A stretch of DNA of 64,000 bases from Streptomyces sp. TS71-3 (GCF_018327685.1 NZ_BNEL01000001.1:5457501-5521500), one strand, 5' to 3'. Shown: positions 1 through 11,623, counted from the stretch's first letter. Notes: a model not told the origin generated them from the letters alone. Numbers and translations: made by a program.

Positions 1-2232
<2,232 letters not shown>

Positions 2233-2319
2233 CTCAGGTGCTCGCGTTCACTGTGTTGGTTCTGAAACCACGACCAACCACACAACCTCTACGGGAAAGG
2301 GGGTGTGGTTGGTGTATGC

Positions 2320-2438
2320 GTTTCGGTGGCCATAGCGGGAGGGAAACGCCCGGTTACATTCCGAACCCGGAAGCTAAGCCTTTCAGCGCCGATGGTACTG
2401 CAGGGGGGACCCTGTGGGAGAGTAGGACGCCGCCGAAC
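2320..2438 (+). rRNA. rrf: 5S ribosomal RNA
   Basis: The 119-nt sequence starts GTTTCGGTGGCCATAGCG and ends GGACGCCGCCGAAC. It contains the conserved CCCGGTTACATTCCGAACCC and GATGGTACTGCAGGGGGGAC blocks of actinobacterial 5S rRNA, and its two ends pair as helix I. It lies about 87 nt after 23S rRNA, the usual 16S-23S-5S order. The 23S-5S spacer contains a complementary pair of GTGGTTGG/CCAACCAC-type segments suitable for processing stems. Confidence 0.97.
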
Positions 2439-2446
2439 TATCAGTG

Positions 2447-2486
2447 AAAGAGCCCTTGTGCCGGCGACCGGCACAAGGGCTCTTTT
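2447..2486 (+). terminator. rrn operon intrinsic terminator
   Basis: A perfect 18-bp inverted repeat (AAAGAGCCCTTGTGCCGG, loop CGA, then its complement) ends in TCTTTT and begins 8 nt after 5S rRNA. This is a textbook strong rRNA terminator. Confidence 0.93.
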
Positions 2487-2500
2487 CTGTCTCGATCTCC

Positions 2501-2570
2501 GTCCCCATCTCCCCGTCCCCATCTCCCCGTCCCCATCTCCCCGTCCCCATCTCCCCGTCCCCATCTCCAT
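2501..2570 (+). repeat. 14-bp tandem repeat, five copies
   Basis: The unit GTCCCCATCTCCCC occurs five times head to tail (2501, 2515, 2529, 2543, 2557); only the last copy deviates, ending in CCAT. The array sits 15 nt past the rrn terminator and before the phosphatidyltransferase gene. It is strongly strand-asymmetric, with no G except the unit's first base. It looks like a variable-number repeat made by slippage; no coding role is visible. Confidence 0.9.
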
Positions 2571-2749
2571 GTTCCCACCCCCGTACTGAGCATCCAGCGT
2601 CCCTTTGCGCCCGAGACCGAGGGCCCGGGGCCGGCCCAGGCCTTTCCCGCTCCTGGCAGTCCTCGGCCCACCCCTCCGTACCAGCCCGTTCCCGTCCCGG
2701 TAAAGTCGGGAAGCATCGTTGGCTCGTTTCACCCACAGGAGGCCCTCGG

Positions 2750-3358
2750 GTGGAGGTCCAGGAGACCCGCGTCCAGACGGACAGGGTCCTCACCATCCCC
2801 AACATCCTCAGCATGGCGCGCCTCGTCGGAGTGCCGCTGTTCCTGTGGCTGATCCTTCGACCGGAGTTCGGAGGGCCCAACAGCGACGGATGGGCATTGC
2901 TCGTCCTGGCCCTCAGCGGCGTGACCGACTACCTCGACGGGAAGCTGGCACGCCGCTGGAATCAGATCAGCAGCCTGGGGCGCATCCTCGACCCCGCCGC
3001 GGACCGGCTCTACATTCTGACCACATTGGCAGGACTCACCTGGCGGGGCATTCTCCCCCTCTGGCTGACCTCCGTGCTGGTGGCACGTGAACTCGTTCTT
3101 CTGGTAATGGTTGCCATCCTCCGACGGCACGGCTATCCACCGCCCCAGGTGAACTTCCTGGGCAAAGCGGCCACGTTCAACCTGATGTACGCCTTCCCTC
3201 TGCTACTGCTCAGTGACGGAAGCGGATGGATCGCGTCAACGGCCACCATTTTCGGATGGGCGTTCGCAGGATGGGGTACAACGCTCTACTGGTGGGCAGG
3301 GATCCTGTACGTGGTCCAGGTCCGCCGACTCGTCCGTGCGGACACCACGGCCGATTGA
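2750..3358 (+). CDS. CDP-alcohol phosphatidyltransferase (cardiolipin/PG-phosphate synthase type)
   Basis: This 202-aa membrane enzyme of phospholipid synthesis transfers a phosphatidyl group from CDP-diacylglycerol to an alcohol. The family motif D-G-x2-A-R-x8-G-x3-D-x3-D is complete (DGKLAR ... GRILDPAADR, about residues 64-88), so it should be active. Several hydrophobic segments follow. The GTG start at 2750 is chosen because AGGAGG at 2737-2742 lies 7 nt upstream and any earlier start would run back through the rRNA terminator. By position and family it matches the eukaryotic-like cardiolipin synthase of S. coelicolor (SCO1389, from memory) and M. tuberculosis pgsA2. The acceptor alcohol cannot be read from sequence. 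Confidence 0.9.
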   Translation: MEVQETRVQTDRVLTIPNILSMARLVGVPLFLWLILRPEFGGPNSDGWALLVLALSGVTDYLDGKLARRWNQISSLGRILDPAADRLYILTTLAGLTWRGILPLWLTSVLVARELVLLVMVAILRRHGYPPPQVNFLGKAATFNLMYAFPLLLLSDGSGWIASTATIFGWAFAGWGTTLYWWAGILYVVQVRRLVRADTTAD

Positions 3359-3505
3359 TCCTGCCGGTTGGCTTCCCCCACAGCCCCAGGGGCGCGGGAG
3401 GTGCCGCCTCCGATCGCTCAGGATGGCCCGCACCTGGTATGTGCGGGAGAATCTGGGTGGGTGCAGTCGGCCAGACCGTCGTCTCCCGAGGAGGACGTTT
3501 CCGAC

Positions 3506-6001
3506 ATGAAGGCCGTCGTGATGGCCGGAGGCGCAGGCACTCGTCTTCGCCCGATGACCTCAAGCATGCCCAAGCCGCTCCTGCCGGTGGCAAACCGCCC
3601 GATCATGGAGCACGTGCTACGGCTGCTCAAGAGGCATGGACTGAATGAGACCGTCGTCACAGTCCAGTTTCTGGCCTCTCTGGTCAAGAACTACTTCGGG
3701 GACGGTGACGAACTCGGCATGGAGCTCACCTATGCCAATGAGGAGAAGCCGCTCGGCACCGCCGGCAGCGTGAAGAACGCGGAAGCCGCCCTCAAGGACG
3801 ACGCGTTTCTGGTGATCTCCGGAGACGCACTCACCGACTTCGACCTCACCGATCTGATCAATTTCCACAAGGAAAAGGGTGCACTCGTCACGGTGTGCCT
3901 CACGCGCGTTCCCAACCCGCTCGAATTCGGAATCACCATCGTCGACGACGACGGCAAGGTGGAGCGCTTCCTGGAGAAGCCCACATGGGGCCAGGTCTTC
4001 TCCGACACGGTGAACACCGGAATCTACGTGATGGAACCGGAAGTGTTCGACTACGTGGAGGCCGACGTGTCCGTGGACTGGTCCGGGGACGTCTTCCCCC
4101 AGCTCCTCAAGGAGGGCAAGCCCATCTACGGCTATGTCGCCGAGGGCTACTGGGAGGACGTCGGTACCCACGAGAGCTACGTCAAGGCGCAGGCCGACGT
4201 CCTCGAGGGCAAGGTCGACGTCGAACTCGACGGATTCGAGATCTCACCCGGTGTATGGGTCGCCGAAGGCGCCGAGGTCCACCCCGACGCGATTCTCCGC
4301 GGCCCTCTCTACATCGGCGACTACGCCAAGGTCGAAGCCGACGCGGAGCTGCGCGAGCACACCGTCGTCGGATCCAACGTGGTCGTCAAGAGCGGCGCGT
4401 TCCTGCACAGGGCCGTTCTCCACGACAACGTCTACATCGGCCAGCACAGCAACCTCCGCGGCTGCGTCATCGGCAAGAACACCGACATCATGCGGGCCGC
4501 CAGGATCGAGGACGGCGCGGTCATCGGCGACGAATGCCTCGTCGGTGAGGAGTCGATCGTCCAGGGCAATGTCCGGGTCTATCCCTTCAAGACCATCGAG
4601 GCCGGCGCGTTCGTCAACACGTCGGTCATCTGGGAGTCCCGCGGACAGGCGCACCTCTTCGGTGCACGCGGTGTCTCCGGCATCCTGAACGTCGAGATCA
4701 CCCCCGAGCTGGCGGTGCGGCTGGCGGGCGCGTACGCCACCACGCTCAAGAAGGGCTCCACCGTCACCACCGCGCGCGACCACTCCCGTGGCGCGCGGGC
4801 CCTCAAGCGTGCCGTGATCTCCGCACTCCAGGCCAGCGCCATCGACGTACGTGACCTGGAGAACGTCCCCCTGCCCGTGGCGCGGCAGCAGACCGCGCGG
4901 GGCAGCGCCGGCGGCATCATGATCCGGACCAGTCCCGGCGTGCCCGACTCCGTCGACATCATGTTCTTCGACAGCCAGGGCGCCGACCTCTCCCAGGCCA
5001 ACCAGCGCAAGCTCGACCGGGTCTACGCACGCCAGGAGTACCGCAGGGCGTTCCCCGGCGAGATCGGCGACCTGCACTTCCCGTCCAGTGTCTTCGACTC
5101 GTACACGGGCTCCCTGCTGCGGAACGTGGACATCTCGGGGATCGCAGACGCCGGCCTGAAGGTCGTCGTCGACGCCTCCAACGGCAGCGCCGGCCTGGTG
5201 CTGCCCAGCCTGCTCGGCAAGCTCGGCGTCGACTCGCTGACCATCAACCCGGGCCTCGACGAGTCGCGGCCCACGGAGACCGCGCAGACGCGCAGGGCCG
5301 GCCTGGTGCGGCTGGGCGAGATCGTGGCTTCCGCGGGCGCCGCATTCGGAGTGCGCTTCGACCCGGTCGGCGAACGGCTCTCCCTGGTCGACGAGAAGGG
5401 CCGGATCGTCGAGGACGACCGCGCGCTGCTCGTGATGCTGGACCTGGTGGCCGCCGAGCGCCGCAGCGGGCGTGTGGCACTGCCGGTGACCACGACCCGA
5501 ATCGCCGAGCAGGTCGCGGCGTACCACGGCACCCAGGTCGAGTGGACGACCACCTCGCCCGACGACCTCACCCGCGTCGGCCGTGAGGACTCGACGATCT
5601 TCGGCGGCGACGGCCGGGGTGCGTTCATCGTCCCCGAGTTCAGCAGCGTGTTCGACGGCACGGCCGCGTTCGTACGGCTCATCGGCCTGGTGGCTCGCAC
5701 CCAGCTCACCCTGAGCCAGATCGACGCCCGCATCCCGCGTGCGCACGTCCTCCAGCGCGACCTGGCGACCCCCTGGGCCGTCAAGGGCCTCGTGATGCGG
5801 CGCATCGTGGAGGCGGCCGGCGACCGCTACGTCGACACGACGGACGGCGTACGGGTCGTGGAGGCGGACGGACGCTGGGTGATGGTCCTTCCGGACCCCG
5901 CGGAGGCCGTCACCCACCTGTGGGCCGAGGGTCCCGACGACGCCTCCGCGCAGGAGTTGCTGGAGGAGTGGTCGACCGTCGTGGACAGCGCCGGGCACTG
6001 A
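3506..6001 (+). CDS. Nucleotidyltransferase / left-handed beta-helix / phosphomannomutase-like fusion
   Basis: This 831-aa protein has three parts. Residues 1 to about 235 form a sugar-phosphate nucleotidyltransferase with the nucleotide loop GGAGTRLRP (8-16) and K23, typical of mannose-1-phosphate guanylyltransferases. Residues about 250-370 are hexapeptide-type left-handed beta-helix repeats. Residues about 380-831 are a phosphohexomutase-like domain. In the last part the catalytic-serine loop reads RTSPGVP (from 474) instead of TASHNP, the metal loop reads FDPVGERL (618-625) instead of DGDxDR, and the sugar loop reads GGDGRG (700-705). Mutase activity therefore looks lost or altered. The ATG at 3506 has GAGGAGG about 11 nt upstream. 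It resembles SCO1388; a GDP-mannose role is inferred. Confidence 0.9.
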   Translation: MKAVVMAGGAGTRLRPMTSSMPKPLLPVANRPIMEHVLRLLKRHGLNETVVTVQFLASLVKNYFGDGDELGMELTYANEEKPLGTAGSVKNAEAALKDDAFLVISGDALTDFDLTDLINFHKEKGALVTVCLTRVPNPLEFGITIVDDDGKVERFLEKPTWGQVFSDTVNTGIYVMEPEVFDYVEADVSVDWSGDVFPQLLKEGKPIYGYVAEGYWEDVGTHESYVKAQADVLEGKVDVELDGFEISPGVWVAEGAEVHPDAILRGPLYIGDYAKVEADAELREHTVVGSNVVVKSGAFLHRAVLHDNVYIGQHSNLRGCVIGKNTDIMRAARIEDGAVIGDECLVGEESIVQGNVRVYPFKTIEAGAFVNTSVIWESRGQAHLFGARGVSGILNVEITPELAVRLAGAYATTLKKGSTVTTARDHSRGARALKRAVISALQASAIDVRDLENVPLPVARQQTARGSAGGIMIRTSPGVPDSVDIMFFDSQGADLSQANQRKLDRVYARQEYRRAFPGEIGDLHFPSSVFDSYTGSLLRNVDISGIADAGLKVVVDASNGSAGLVLPSLLGKLGVDSLTINPGLDESRPTETAQTRRAGLVRLGEIVASAGAAFGVRFDPVGERLSLVDEKGRIVEDDRALLVMLDLVAAERRSGRVALPVTTTRIAEQVAAYHGTQVEWTTTSPDDLTRVGREDSTIFGGDGRGAFIVPEFSSVFDGTAAFVRLIGLVARTQLTLSQIDARIPRAHVLQRDLATPWAVKGLVMRRIVEAAGDRYVDTTDGVRVVEADGRWVMVLPDPAEAVTHLWAEGPDDASAQELLEEWSTVVDSAGH

Positions 6002-6155
6002 CCCGACGCGTTCCGCGCACCGACCGGCACACCCCGCACCGGGCACCGGTCACAGCACGCGCCGGGCACTGGCAACCGTGCGCCGGGTGGTCCGTCCGGG
6101 GCCGCCCGGCGCGTTCGGTGGGGCCATTCGGAGGAAGCGGCCGCGACGTGCGACG

Positions 6156-7064
6156 ATGTGCGGCATGCCGCAGCAGCCCCCCGTTCGGAGTACGCCGCCG
6201 TACCGCGCGCGTCCGGACGCGTCCATGTCGCTGCTCACCAACGTCATGGACCACAGCCTCGACGAGGGGTACGCGGAAGCGGCGGCACGTCGGAGGAGCG
6301 CGGCCCAGCCCGGCCTCCCGCGTGCCCTGAACGCCAAGCTGTGGCTCGCCGCGGGGCTGGTGCTCGCGGCGGCGGTGGTGACCGTCGGAGCCGCGCAGAC
6401 GCGCGTGGCGGCGCCGGGCGTCGCCAAGGAACGGCAAGAGCTCATCGACCGTATCGACGCGGAGACCGGGGCCGCCGACAAGCTGGAGTCCCAGGTCGAG
6501 ACCCTCCGCGGCCAGGTCAGCGCACGCCAGCGCGAGGCGCTGCGGAACAGCGGCAGCCCCGAGGGCGACGTGGTGGAGCTGGTGTCCGGGGCCATCCCGG
6601 CGCACGGTCCCGGGGTGAAACTCGTCGTCGACGACGCCAAGGAAGCGGACCAAGGGGGCGGAGGACCGCGCGAGAGCGCCGGTTTCTCCGACACGGGCCG
6701 GGTCCGCGACCACGACATGCAGCGGGTCGTCAACGGCCTGTGGGAGTCCGGCGCCGAGGCCGTCTCGATCAACGGCCAGCGGCTGACCGCCCTGTCGGCG
6801 ATCCGTGCCGCGGGGGACGCCATACTCGTCGACAACCGGCCGCTGGTGCCGCCGTACACCGTGCTCGCCGTGGGGGACGGCCAGAAGCTGAGCACCCGCT
6901 TCCAGAACAGCGGGGACGGCCAGTACCTCCACGCCTTGCAGGACAACTTCGGCATCCGGACCGCCATCTCGGTCCAGGACGACCTGCGGCTGCCCGCCGC
7001 ACCCAGCGTCACCGTACGAACAGCCAAGCCAGGATCACCGAGATCGGAGAAGGGCACATCGTGA
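6156..7064 (+). CDS. DUF881 membrane-anchored protein (first copy)
   Basis: This 302-aa protein has a cytoplasmic N-terminus of about 60 residues, one transmembrane anchor (LWLAAGLVLAAAVVTVGAA), a coiled coil (about residues 90-130) and an extracytoplasmic DUF881 domain. The family is paired with Sbp across Actinobacteria and Firmicutes and is thought to work at the envelope or division site; no biochemical role is established. The start is uncertain: ATG 6156 or ATG 6165, with GGAGGA at 6130-6135 rather far upstream. Its stop overlaps the sbp start (GTGA), so the two are translationally coupled. A second DUF881 gene follows sbp. Confidence 0.85.
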   Translation: MCGMPQQPPVRSTPPYRARPDASMSLLTNVMDHSLDEGYAEAAARRRSAAQPGLPRALNAKLWLAAGLVLAAAVVTVGAAQTRVAAPGVAKERQELIDRIDAETGAADKLESQVETLRGQVSARQREALRNSGSPEGDVVELVSGAIPAHGPGVKLVVDDAKEADQGGGGPRESAGFSDTGRVRDHDMQRVVNGLWESGAEAVSINGQRLTALSAIRAAGDAILVDNRPLVPPYTVLAVGDGQKLSTRFQNSGDGQYLHALQDNFGIRTAISVQDDLRLPAAPSVTVRTAKPGSPRSEKGTS

Positions 7065-7393
7065 TCGCCGTACTGGGCCTCGTCGTGGGCGTCGTGGTGG
7101 GACTCTTGGTCAGGCCCGAGGTCCCCGCAGTGGTCGAGCCGTATCTGCCGATCGCCGTCGTGGCGGCGCTGGACGCCGTGTTCGGCGGGTTGCGGGCGAT
7201 GCTCGACGGGATCTTCGACGACAAGGTGTTCGTGGTGTCCTTCCTGTCGAACGTGGTCGTCGCCGCGCTGATCGTGTTCCTCGGCGACAAGCTGGGCGTG
7301 GGCGCACAGCTGTCCACCGGCGTGGTCGTGGTGCTGGGCATCCGGATCTTCTCCAACGCGGCCGCCATCCGCCGGCACGTGTTCAGGGCGTGA
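7061..7393 (+). CDS. sbp: Small basic protein (DUF1290)
   Basis: This 110-aa integral membrane protein has about three hydrophobic segments and the family signature GGLRAMLDGIFDDKVFVVSF in the middle. The GTG start at 7061 overlaps the preceding TGA, and its own stop overlaps the GTG of the next gene, giving a tight DUF881-sbp-DUF881 trio. The family is named after a small basic protein of the B. subtilis division-gene region; its molecular role is unknown. Confidence 0.88.
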   Translation: MIAVLGLVVGVVVGLLVRPEVPAVVEPYLPIAVVAALDAVFGGLRAMLDGIFDDKVFVVSFLSNVVVAALIVFLGDKLGVGAQLSTGVVVVLGIRIFSNAAAIRRHVFRA

Positions 7394-8430
7394 CGCCGAT
7401 GAGCGGAGAGCACACGCCGGGACGCCACGTGCGCGGGGACAGGCACGGGCACCAGCTGCGCAAGGAACTGCCGGCCGAGGTCCCGTCCCCTGCCACCGGC
7501 GACCGGCCGGCCGAAGGACCGCGGGAGCCGGACGCCGAGCGCGAGCGCACCCCTGGGAGCAGGAACCCGAACGGCCCGGGGAGCCGGACACGCGCCGTGC
7601 CCGGCCCGGGCGGCGCCGAGCGGCCCGCCCAGGACCGTCGGCCCGCACCCGCCCCGCCCGCCGAGGAGCAGCGTGCGGACGGTGAGGGGGAGCGGTCCGG
7701 ACCGCGGTTGACGGGCCGCCAGTTGCTGGCGAAGTCGCTGTGGCCGCCGAGGGTGAGCAGGGCGCAACTCATCGTGGCCGTGCTGCTGTGCGGGCTGGGC
7801 TTCGGGCTCGCCATCCAGGTGGCCTCCACCAGTGACAACAGCGCCCTGCGCGGCGCGCGCCAGGAAGATCTCGTACGCATCCTCGATGAACTCGGGGACC
7901 GAACCCAACGTCTTCAAGATGAGAAGCAGAGCCTGCAGGACCAGCGCACCGAACTGGAGAACAGCTCGGACCAGGCCGAGGAGGCCCGCAAGCAGACGGC
8001 CGAGAAGGAACGTCAACTCGGCATTCTGGCGGGCACCGTGGCGGCGCAGGGCCCCGGGATCACCCTGACCATCGACGACCCCAAGGGAACGGTGAAGGCG
8101 GACATGCTGCTGGACACGATCCAGGAGCTGCGCGCGGCGGGCGCCGAGGCCATCCAGGTCGACGACGTGCGCATCGTGGTCAACAGCTATGTCACGGACC
8201 GGGACCACGGCGGCATCAGCGTGGACGGTCACAAGATCGGAAAACCGTACCGGTTCAAGGTGATCGGCAAACCCGAGGACCTGGAGCCGGCGCTCAACAT
8301 CCCCGGCGGAGTGGTGCAGACGCTGGAGAAGGAGCAGGCCACGGTGTCCGTGCAGCACTCCGGCAGGGTCGTCGTGGATGCCTTGCGACCCGCGAAGCGC
8401 CCTGACTACGCTCAGTCGTCCTCAGGGTGA
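7390..8430 (+). CDS. DUF881 membrane-anchored protein (second copy)
   Basis: This 346-aa paralogue of the gene two places upstream has a long disordered, charged and proline-rich N-terminus (about 115 residues). One anchor (LIVAVLLCGLGFGLAIQVA), a strongly predicted coiled coil (about residues 155-205, rich in E, Q and K) and the DUF881 domain follow. GTG 7390 overlaps the sbp stop; ATG 7399 is the alternative. The operon order matches Rv1823-Rv1825 of M. tuberculosis. The two DUF881 proteins probably form one envelope complex with Sbp, which is an inference from conserved linkage. Confidence 0.85.
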   Translation: MTPMSGEHTPGRHVRGDRHGHQLRKELPAEVPSPATGDRPAEGPREPDAERERTPGSRNPNGPGSRTRAVPGPGGAERPAQDRRPAPAPPAEEQRADGEGERSGPRLTGRQLLAKSLWPPRVSRAQLIVAVLLCGLGFGLAIQVASTSDNSALRGARQEDLVRILDELGDRTQRLQDEKQSLQDQRTELENSSDQAEEARKQTAEKERQLGILAGTVAAQGPGITLTIDDPKGTVKADMLLDTIQELRAAGAEAIQVDDVRIVVNSYVTDRDHGGISVDGHKIGKPYRFKVIGKPEDLEPALNIPGGVVQTLEKEQATVSVQHSGRVVVDALRPAKRPDYAQSSSG

Positions 8431-8629
8431 GCGCGGGGTGCATGGGGAGTGCTGCTCGGGGGCATGAGGATGCGGGGGGTCGGCGCACCGTAGAAGTGAA
8501 GTGTGGTGGAAACTGTCTGGTGCAAACGGACGTTGTGAGGGTGTCTGTGGCGCCGACGTATGCCGGTGTGTGCAGTGAGGGTTGGTCCTGCCCCACGGGC
8601 GGGTCTGTATCGGTCAAGGGGAATCGCCC

Positions 8630-9448
8630 GTGAAGTTGTTTGCGAAGTTGTTCGGCAAGACCGCGCGAGAAGGCGGTGGCAACGCCACCGCCCGCCATCG
8701 CGCACGCTCCTCCGAGGCGGAGAGAGGGGAGGGTGAGCGGCCGCTCTTCCGCGATCAGCTCGCTGCTCCAGGCGGTGACATTTCGGGCGAGCAGGGTCCT
8801 GGTTCTGTTGACCCCGCCGCATCGGGCCGCATAGGTTTCGGGGATTCGTCAGCCTCAAGTGCGGGTGGAGAGTTCCCGCCCGACCCTGGCCGGCCACGGC
8901 AGGAGGACCCCTCGATGTCCCTGGTGTGTACGAGGTGCGGGAACCGCAATGCTCAGGACAGCCGCTTCTGCTCGAACTGCGGCGCGCCGCTGAGGAGCGG
9001 CGCGAGCGAGCGCCCGTCCGAGACGACGTCGACGATCTCGATCTCGGGCATCGAAGCCTACGAGGCGGAGGTCACCGGCCAGACGACGCCGTCGCCTGCG
9101 CTCTCCCCGGAGGCCCAGGCGGCGGTGGACGCCCTGCCCATCGGCTCGGCGCTGCTGATCGTGCGCCGCGGTCCGAACTCGGGCAGCCGGTTCCTGCTCG
9201 ACGGCGACCTGACCACGGCCGGGCGGCACCCGCAGAGCGACATCTTCCTCGACGACGTGACGGTCTCGCGCCGCCACGTGGAGTTCCGCCGCGGCTCCGA
9301 CGGTGCCTTCACGGTCGCCGACGTGGGCTCGCTGAACGGCACCTACGTCAACCGTGAGCGCATCGACTCGGCCCCGCTCGCGGGTGGCGACGAGGTGCAG
9401 ATCGGTAAGTACCGCCTGGTCTTCTACACGAGCCAGCGCGGCGTCTGA
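8630..9448 (+). CDS. garA: GarA/OdhI-like FHA protein with zinc ribbon
   Basis: This 272-aa protein has a basic N-terminus (MKLFAKLFGK), a disordered stretch, a zinc ribbon with C100, C103, C114 and C117, an ETTS motif at 131-134, and a C-terminal FHA domain (GRH 198-200, SRRH 213-216, NGT 236-238). In GarA/OdhI the ETTS-type threonines are phosphorylated by PknB/PknG kinases; the FHA domain then binds its own tail and stops inhibiting 2-oxoglutarate-metabolising enzymes. The same control is inferred here. GTG 8630 has AAGGGGA 8 nt upstream. An internal ATG at 8915 has a perfect AGGAGG 8 nt upstream and would give a 177-aa, GarA-sized form. The next gene is ftsR, as in mycobacteria. Confidence 0.88.
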   Translation: MKLFAKLFGKTAREGGGNATARHRARSSEAERGEGERPLFRDQLAAPGGDISGEQGPGSVDPAASGRIGFGDSSASSAGGEFPPDPGRPRQEDPSMSLVCTRCGNRNAQDSRFCSNCGAPLRSGASERPSETTSTISISGIEAYEAEVTGQTTPSPALSPEAQAAVDALPIGSALLIVRRGPNSGSRFLLDGDLTTAGRHPQSDIFLDDVTVSRRHVEFRRGSDGAFTVADVGSLNGTYVNRERIDSAPLAGGDEVQIGKYRLVFYTSQRGV

Positions 9449-9462
9449 CCGTAGGAAGGTCC

Positions 9463-10233
9463 ATGCTGCAACCACCGAGCGGCGGCACCGGCGACGGTGC
9501 CGCCGCCGCGGACAACCGGCCGATGAGCATCGGCGCCGTGCTGAAGGTGCTGCGGGACGAGTTCCCTGAGGTCACCATCTCCAAGATCCGCTTCCTGGAG
9601 TCGGAGGGGCTGATCGAGCCCCAGCGCACCCCGTCGGGTTACCGGAAGTTCAGCAGCGCGGACGTCGAGCGGCTGGGCCGCGTCCTGCGCATGCAGCGCG
9701 ACCACTACCTGCCACTCAAGGTGATCAGGGGCCACCTGGACGCCCTGGAACGCGGCGAGGACCCGGCCTCCCCGGAAGCCCGCCAGGGGGACGGGGCGGG
9801 CGCGCAGGCCCAGCCCGGGACATTCACGCCCTACGGGGCGAACGAGGGCGCTGAGGCGCCGACCGCGGCCCGTGTCGGGCGCGCCGAGCTGCTGGCCGCG
9901 GCCGGGATCGAGGAGCGCGACCTCGACGAGTGGGAGTCGTACGGCCTGCTCGCCCCCCTGCCGGACGGCGGCTACGAGGCGGTGGCCGTGAGCGTGGCCG
10001 CCCTGGTGGGTGAGCTGGGACAGTTCGGCATCGAGCCTCGTCACCTCCGGGCCATGAAGGCCTCCGCGGACCGCGCCGCGGGCCTGGTCGACCAGGTCGT
10101 GGCGCCCCTGCGCCGACACCGGAATCCGCAGACCAGGGCCCACGCCGAGGCGCGCACCAAGGAGATCGCGGGCCTCACCGTGCGGTTGCACGCCGCGCTC
10201 GTGCAGAGTGCTCTCGGTGTCCGTCTGCCCTGA
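9463..10233 (+). CDS. ftsR: MerR-family regulator, FtsR type
   Basis: This 256-aa protein has an N-terminal MerR winged helix-turn-helix beginning MSIGAVLKVLRDEFP, with SKIRFLESEGLI and the wing RTPSGYRKF. A dimerisation helix and a larger C-terminal domain follow. It belongs to the Rv1828 / C. glutamicum FtsR group, in which FtsR activates ftsZ; that target is known from corynebacteria and only inferred here. AGGAAGG lies just before the ATG. It follows the FHA gene by 14 nt, so they are likely co-transcribed. There are no cysteines typical of metal-sensing MerR proteins. Confidence 0.85.
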   Translation: MLQPPSGGTGDGAAAADNRPMSIGAVLKVLRDEFPEVTISKIRFLESEGLIEPQRTPSGYRKFSSADVERLGRVLRMQRDHYLPLKVIRGHLDALERGEDPASPEARQGDGAGAQAQPGTFTPYGANEGAEAPTAARVGRAELLAAAGIEERDLDEWESYGLLAPLPDGGYEAVAVSVAALVGELGQFGIEPRHLRAMKASADRAAGLVDQVVAPLRRHRNPQTRAHAEARTKEIAGLTVRLHAALVQSALGVRLP

Positions 10234-10305
10234 ATAACGGGCTCTTCGCCCCGAATATCTGGTGTGCGTCGGCTGCCCGACTACCCAAAGGTGGCAGGCA
10301 CGGCC

Positions 10306-10311
10306 TAGGGT
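10306..10311 (+). promoter_or_regulatory. -10 box for leaderless bifunctional nuclease gene
   Basis: TAGGGT fits the Streptomyces TANNNT -10 consensus and ends 6 nt before the GTG at 10318. No ribosome site precedes that GTG, which predicts a leaderless transcript. No convincing -35 box is visible. Confidence 0.5.
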
Positions 10312-10317
10312 TGCTGT

Positions 10318-10791
10318 GTGAACGAGCTCGATGTCGTAGGTGTCCGGGTGGAGATGCCCTCCAACCAGCCGATCGTGCTCCTGCGCGAAGTGGGAGGCGA
10401 CCGGTACCTCCCCATTTGGATCGGCCCCGGCGAGGCGACGGCGATCGCCTTCGCCCAGCAGGGCATGGCCCCGGCAAGGCCCCTGACACACGACCTCTTC
10501 AAGGATGTCCTGGAGGCCGTCGGCCAGGAGCTCACGGAAGTGCGCATCACCGACCTGCGCGAGGGCGTCTTCTACGCGGAGCTGGTGTTCGCCAGCGGCG
10601 TGGAGGTCAGCGCCCGTCCGTCCGACGCCATAGCGCTTGCCCTGCGCACCGGCACACCGATCTACGGAAGCGACGGCGTCCTGGACGACGCTGGGATCGC
10701 CATCCCGGACGAGCAGGAGGACGAGGTGGAGAAGTTCCGTGAGTTCCTCGACCAGATCTCACCCGAGGACTTCGGCACCAACAGCCAGTGA
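10318..10791 (+). CDS. Bifunctional nuclease domain protein (DUF151)
   Basis: This 157-aa protein consists almost entirely of the DUF151/BFN domain: MNELDVVGVRVEMPSNQPIV, then LPIWIGPGEATAIAF and ARPSDAIALALRT. Plant BFN members show RNase and DNase activity; the actinobacterial role is unproven. The acidic C-terminal tail (DEQEDEVEKF) is typical. It stands between two MerR genes exactly as Rv1829 does in M. tuberculosis. The start has no Shine-Dalgarno site but has a -10 box at leaderless distance. Confidence 0.88.
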   Translation: MNELDVVGVRVEMPSNQPIVLLREVGGDRYLPIWIGPGEATAIAFAQQGMAPARPLTHDLFKDVLEAVGQELTEVRITDLREGVFYAELVFASGVEVSARPSDAIALALRTGTPIYGSDGVLDDAGIAIPDEQEDEVEKFREFLDQISPEDFGTNSQ

Positions 10792-10977
10792 CCGCCGGCG
10801 CCCGGTGACCCGCAGCACGCGGGTTCGCCGGGCGCATTCGGTCGGCTATTCCCCACGGCGAGGCACCGGAAACCACTCGTAGGGTGATTATCACCCGGCG
10901 TGCCGAGTGTGGCGATCGTTGACGCACCCCTGGTGACTGCCTACCGTCGTCAGAGCAGGTCAAGGACGGAGGTCGGC

Positions 10978-11610
<633 letters not shown>

Positions 11611-11623
11611 CCCGCCTGACACC

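Noticed and set aside
2444..2749. N-terminal extension of the phosphatidyltransferase through the rrn terminator and tandem repeat
   Set aside because: A start here would lie in 5S/terminator DNA; GTG 2750 has the ribosome site.
4244..6046. 600-codon antisense frame opposite the sugar-nucleotide fusion gene
   Set aside because: Mirror frame caused by GC-rich codon bias; the sense strand has recognised domains.
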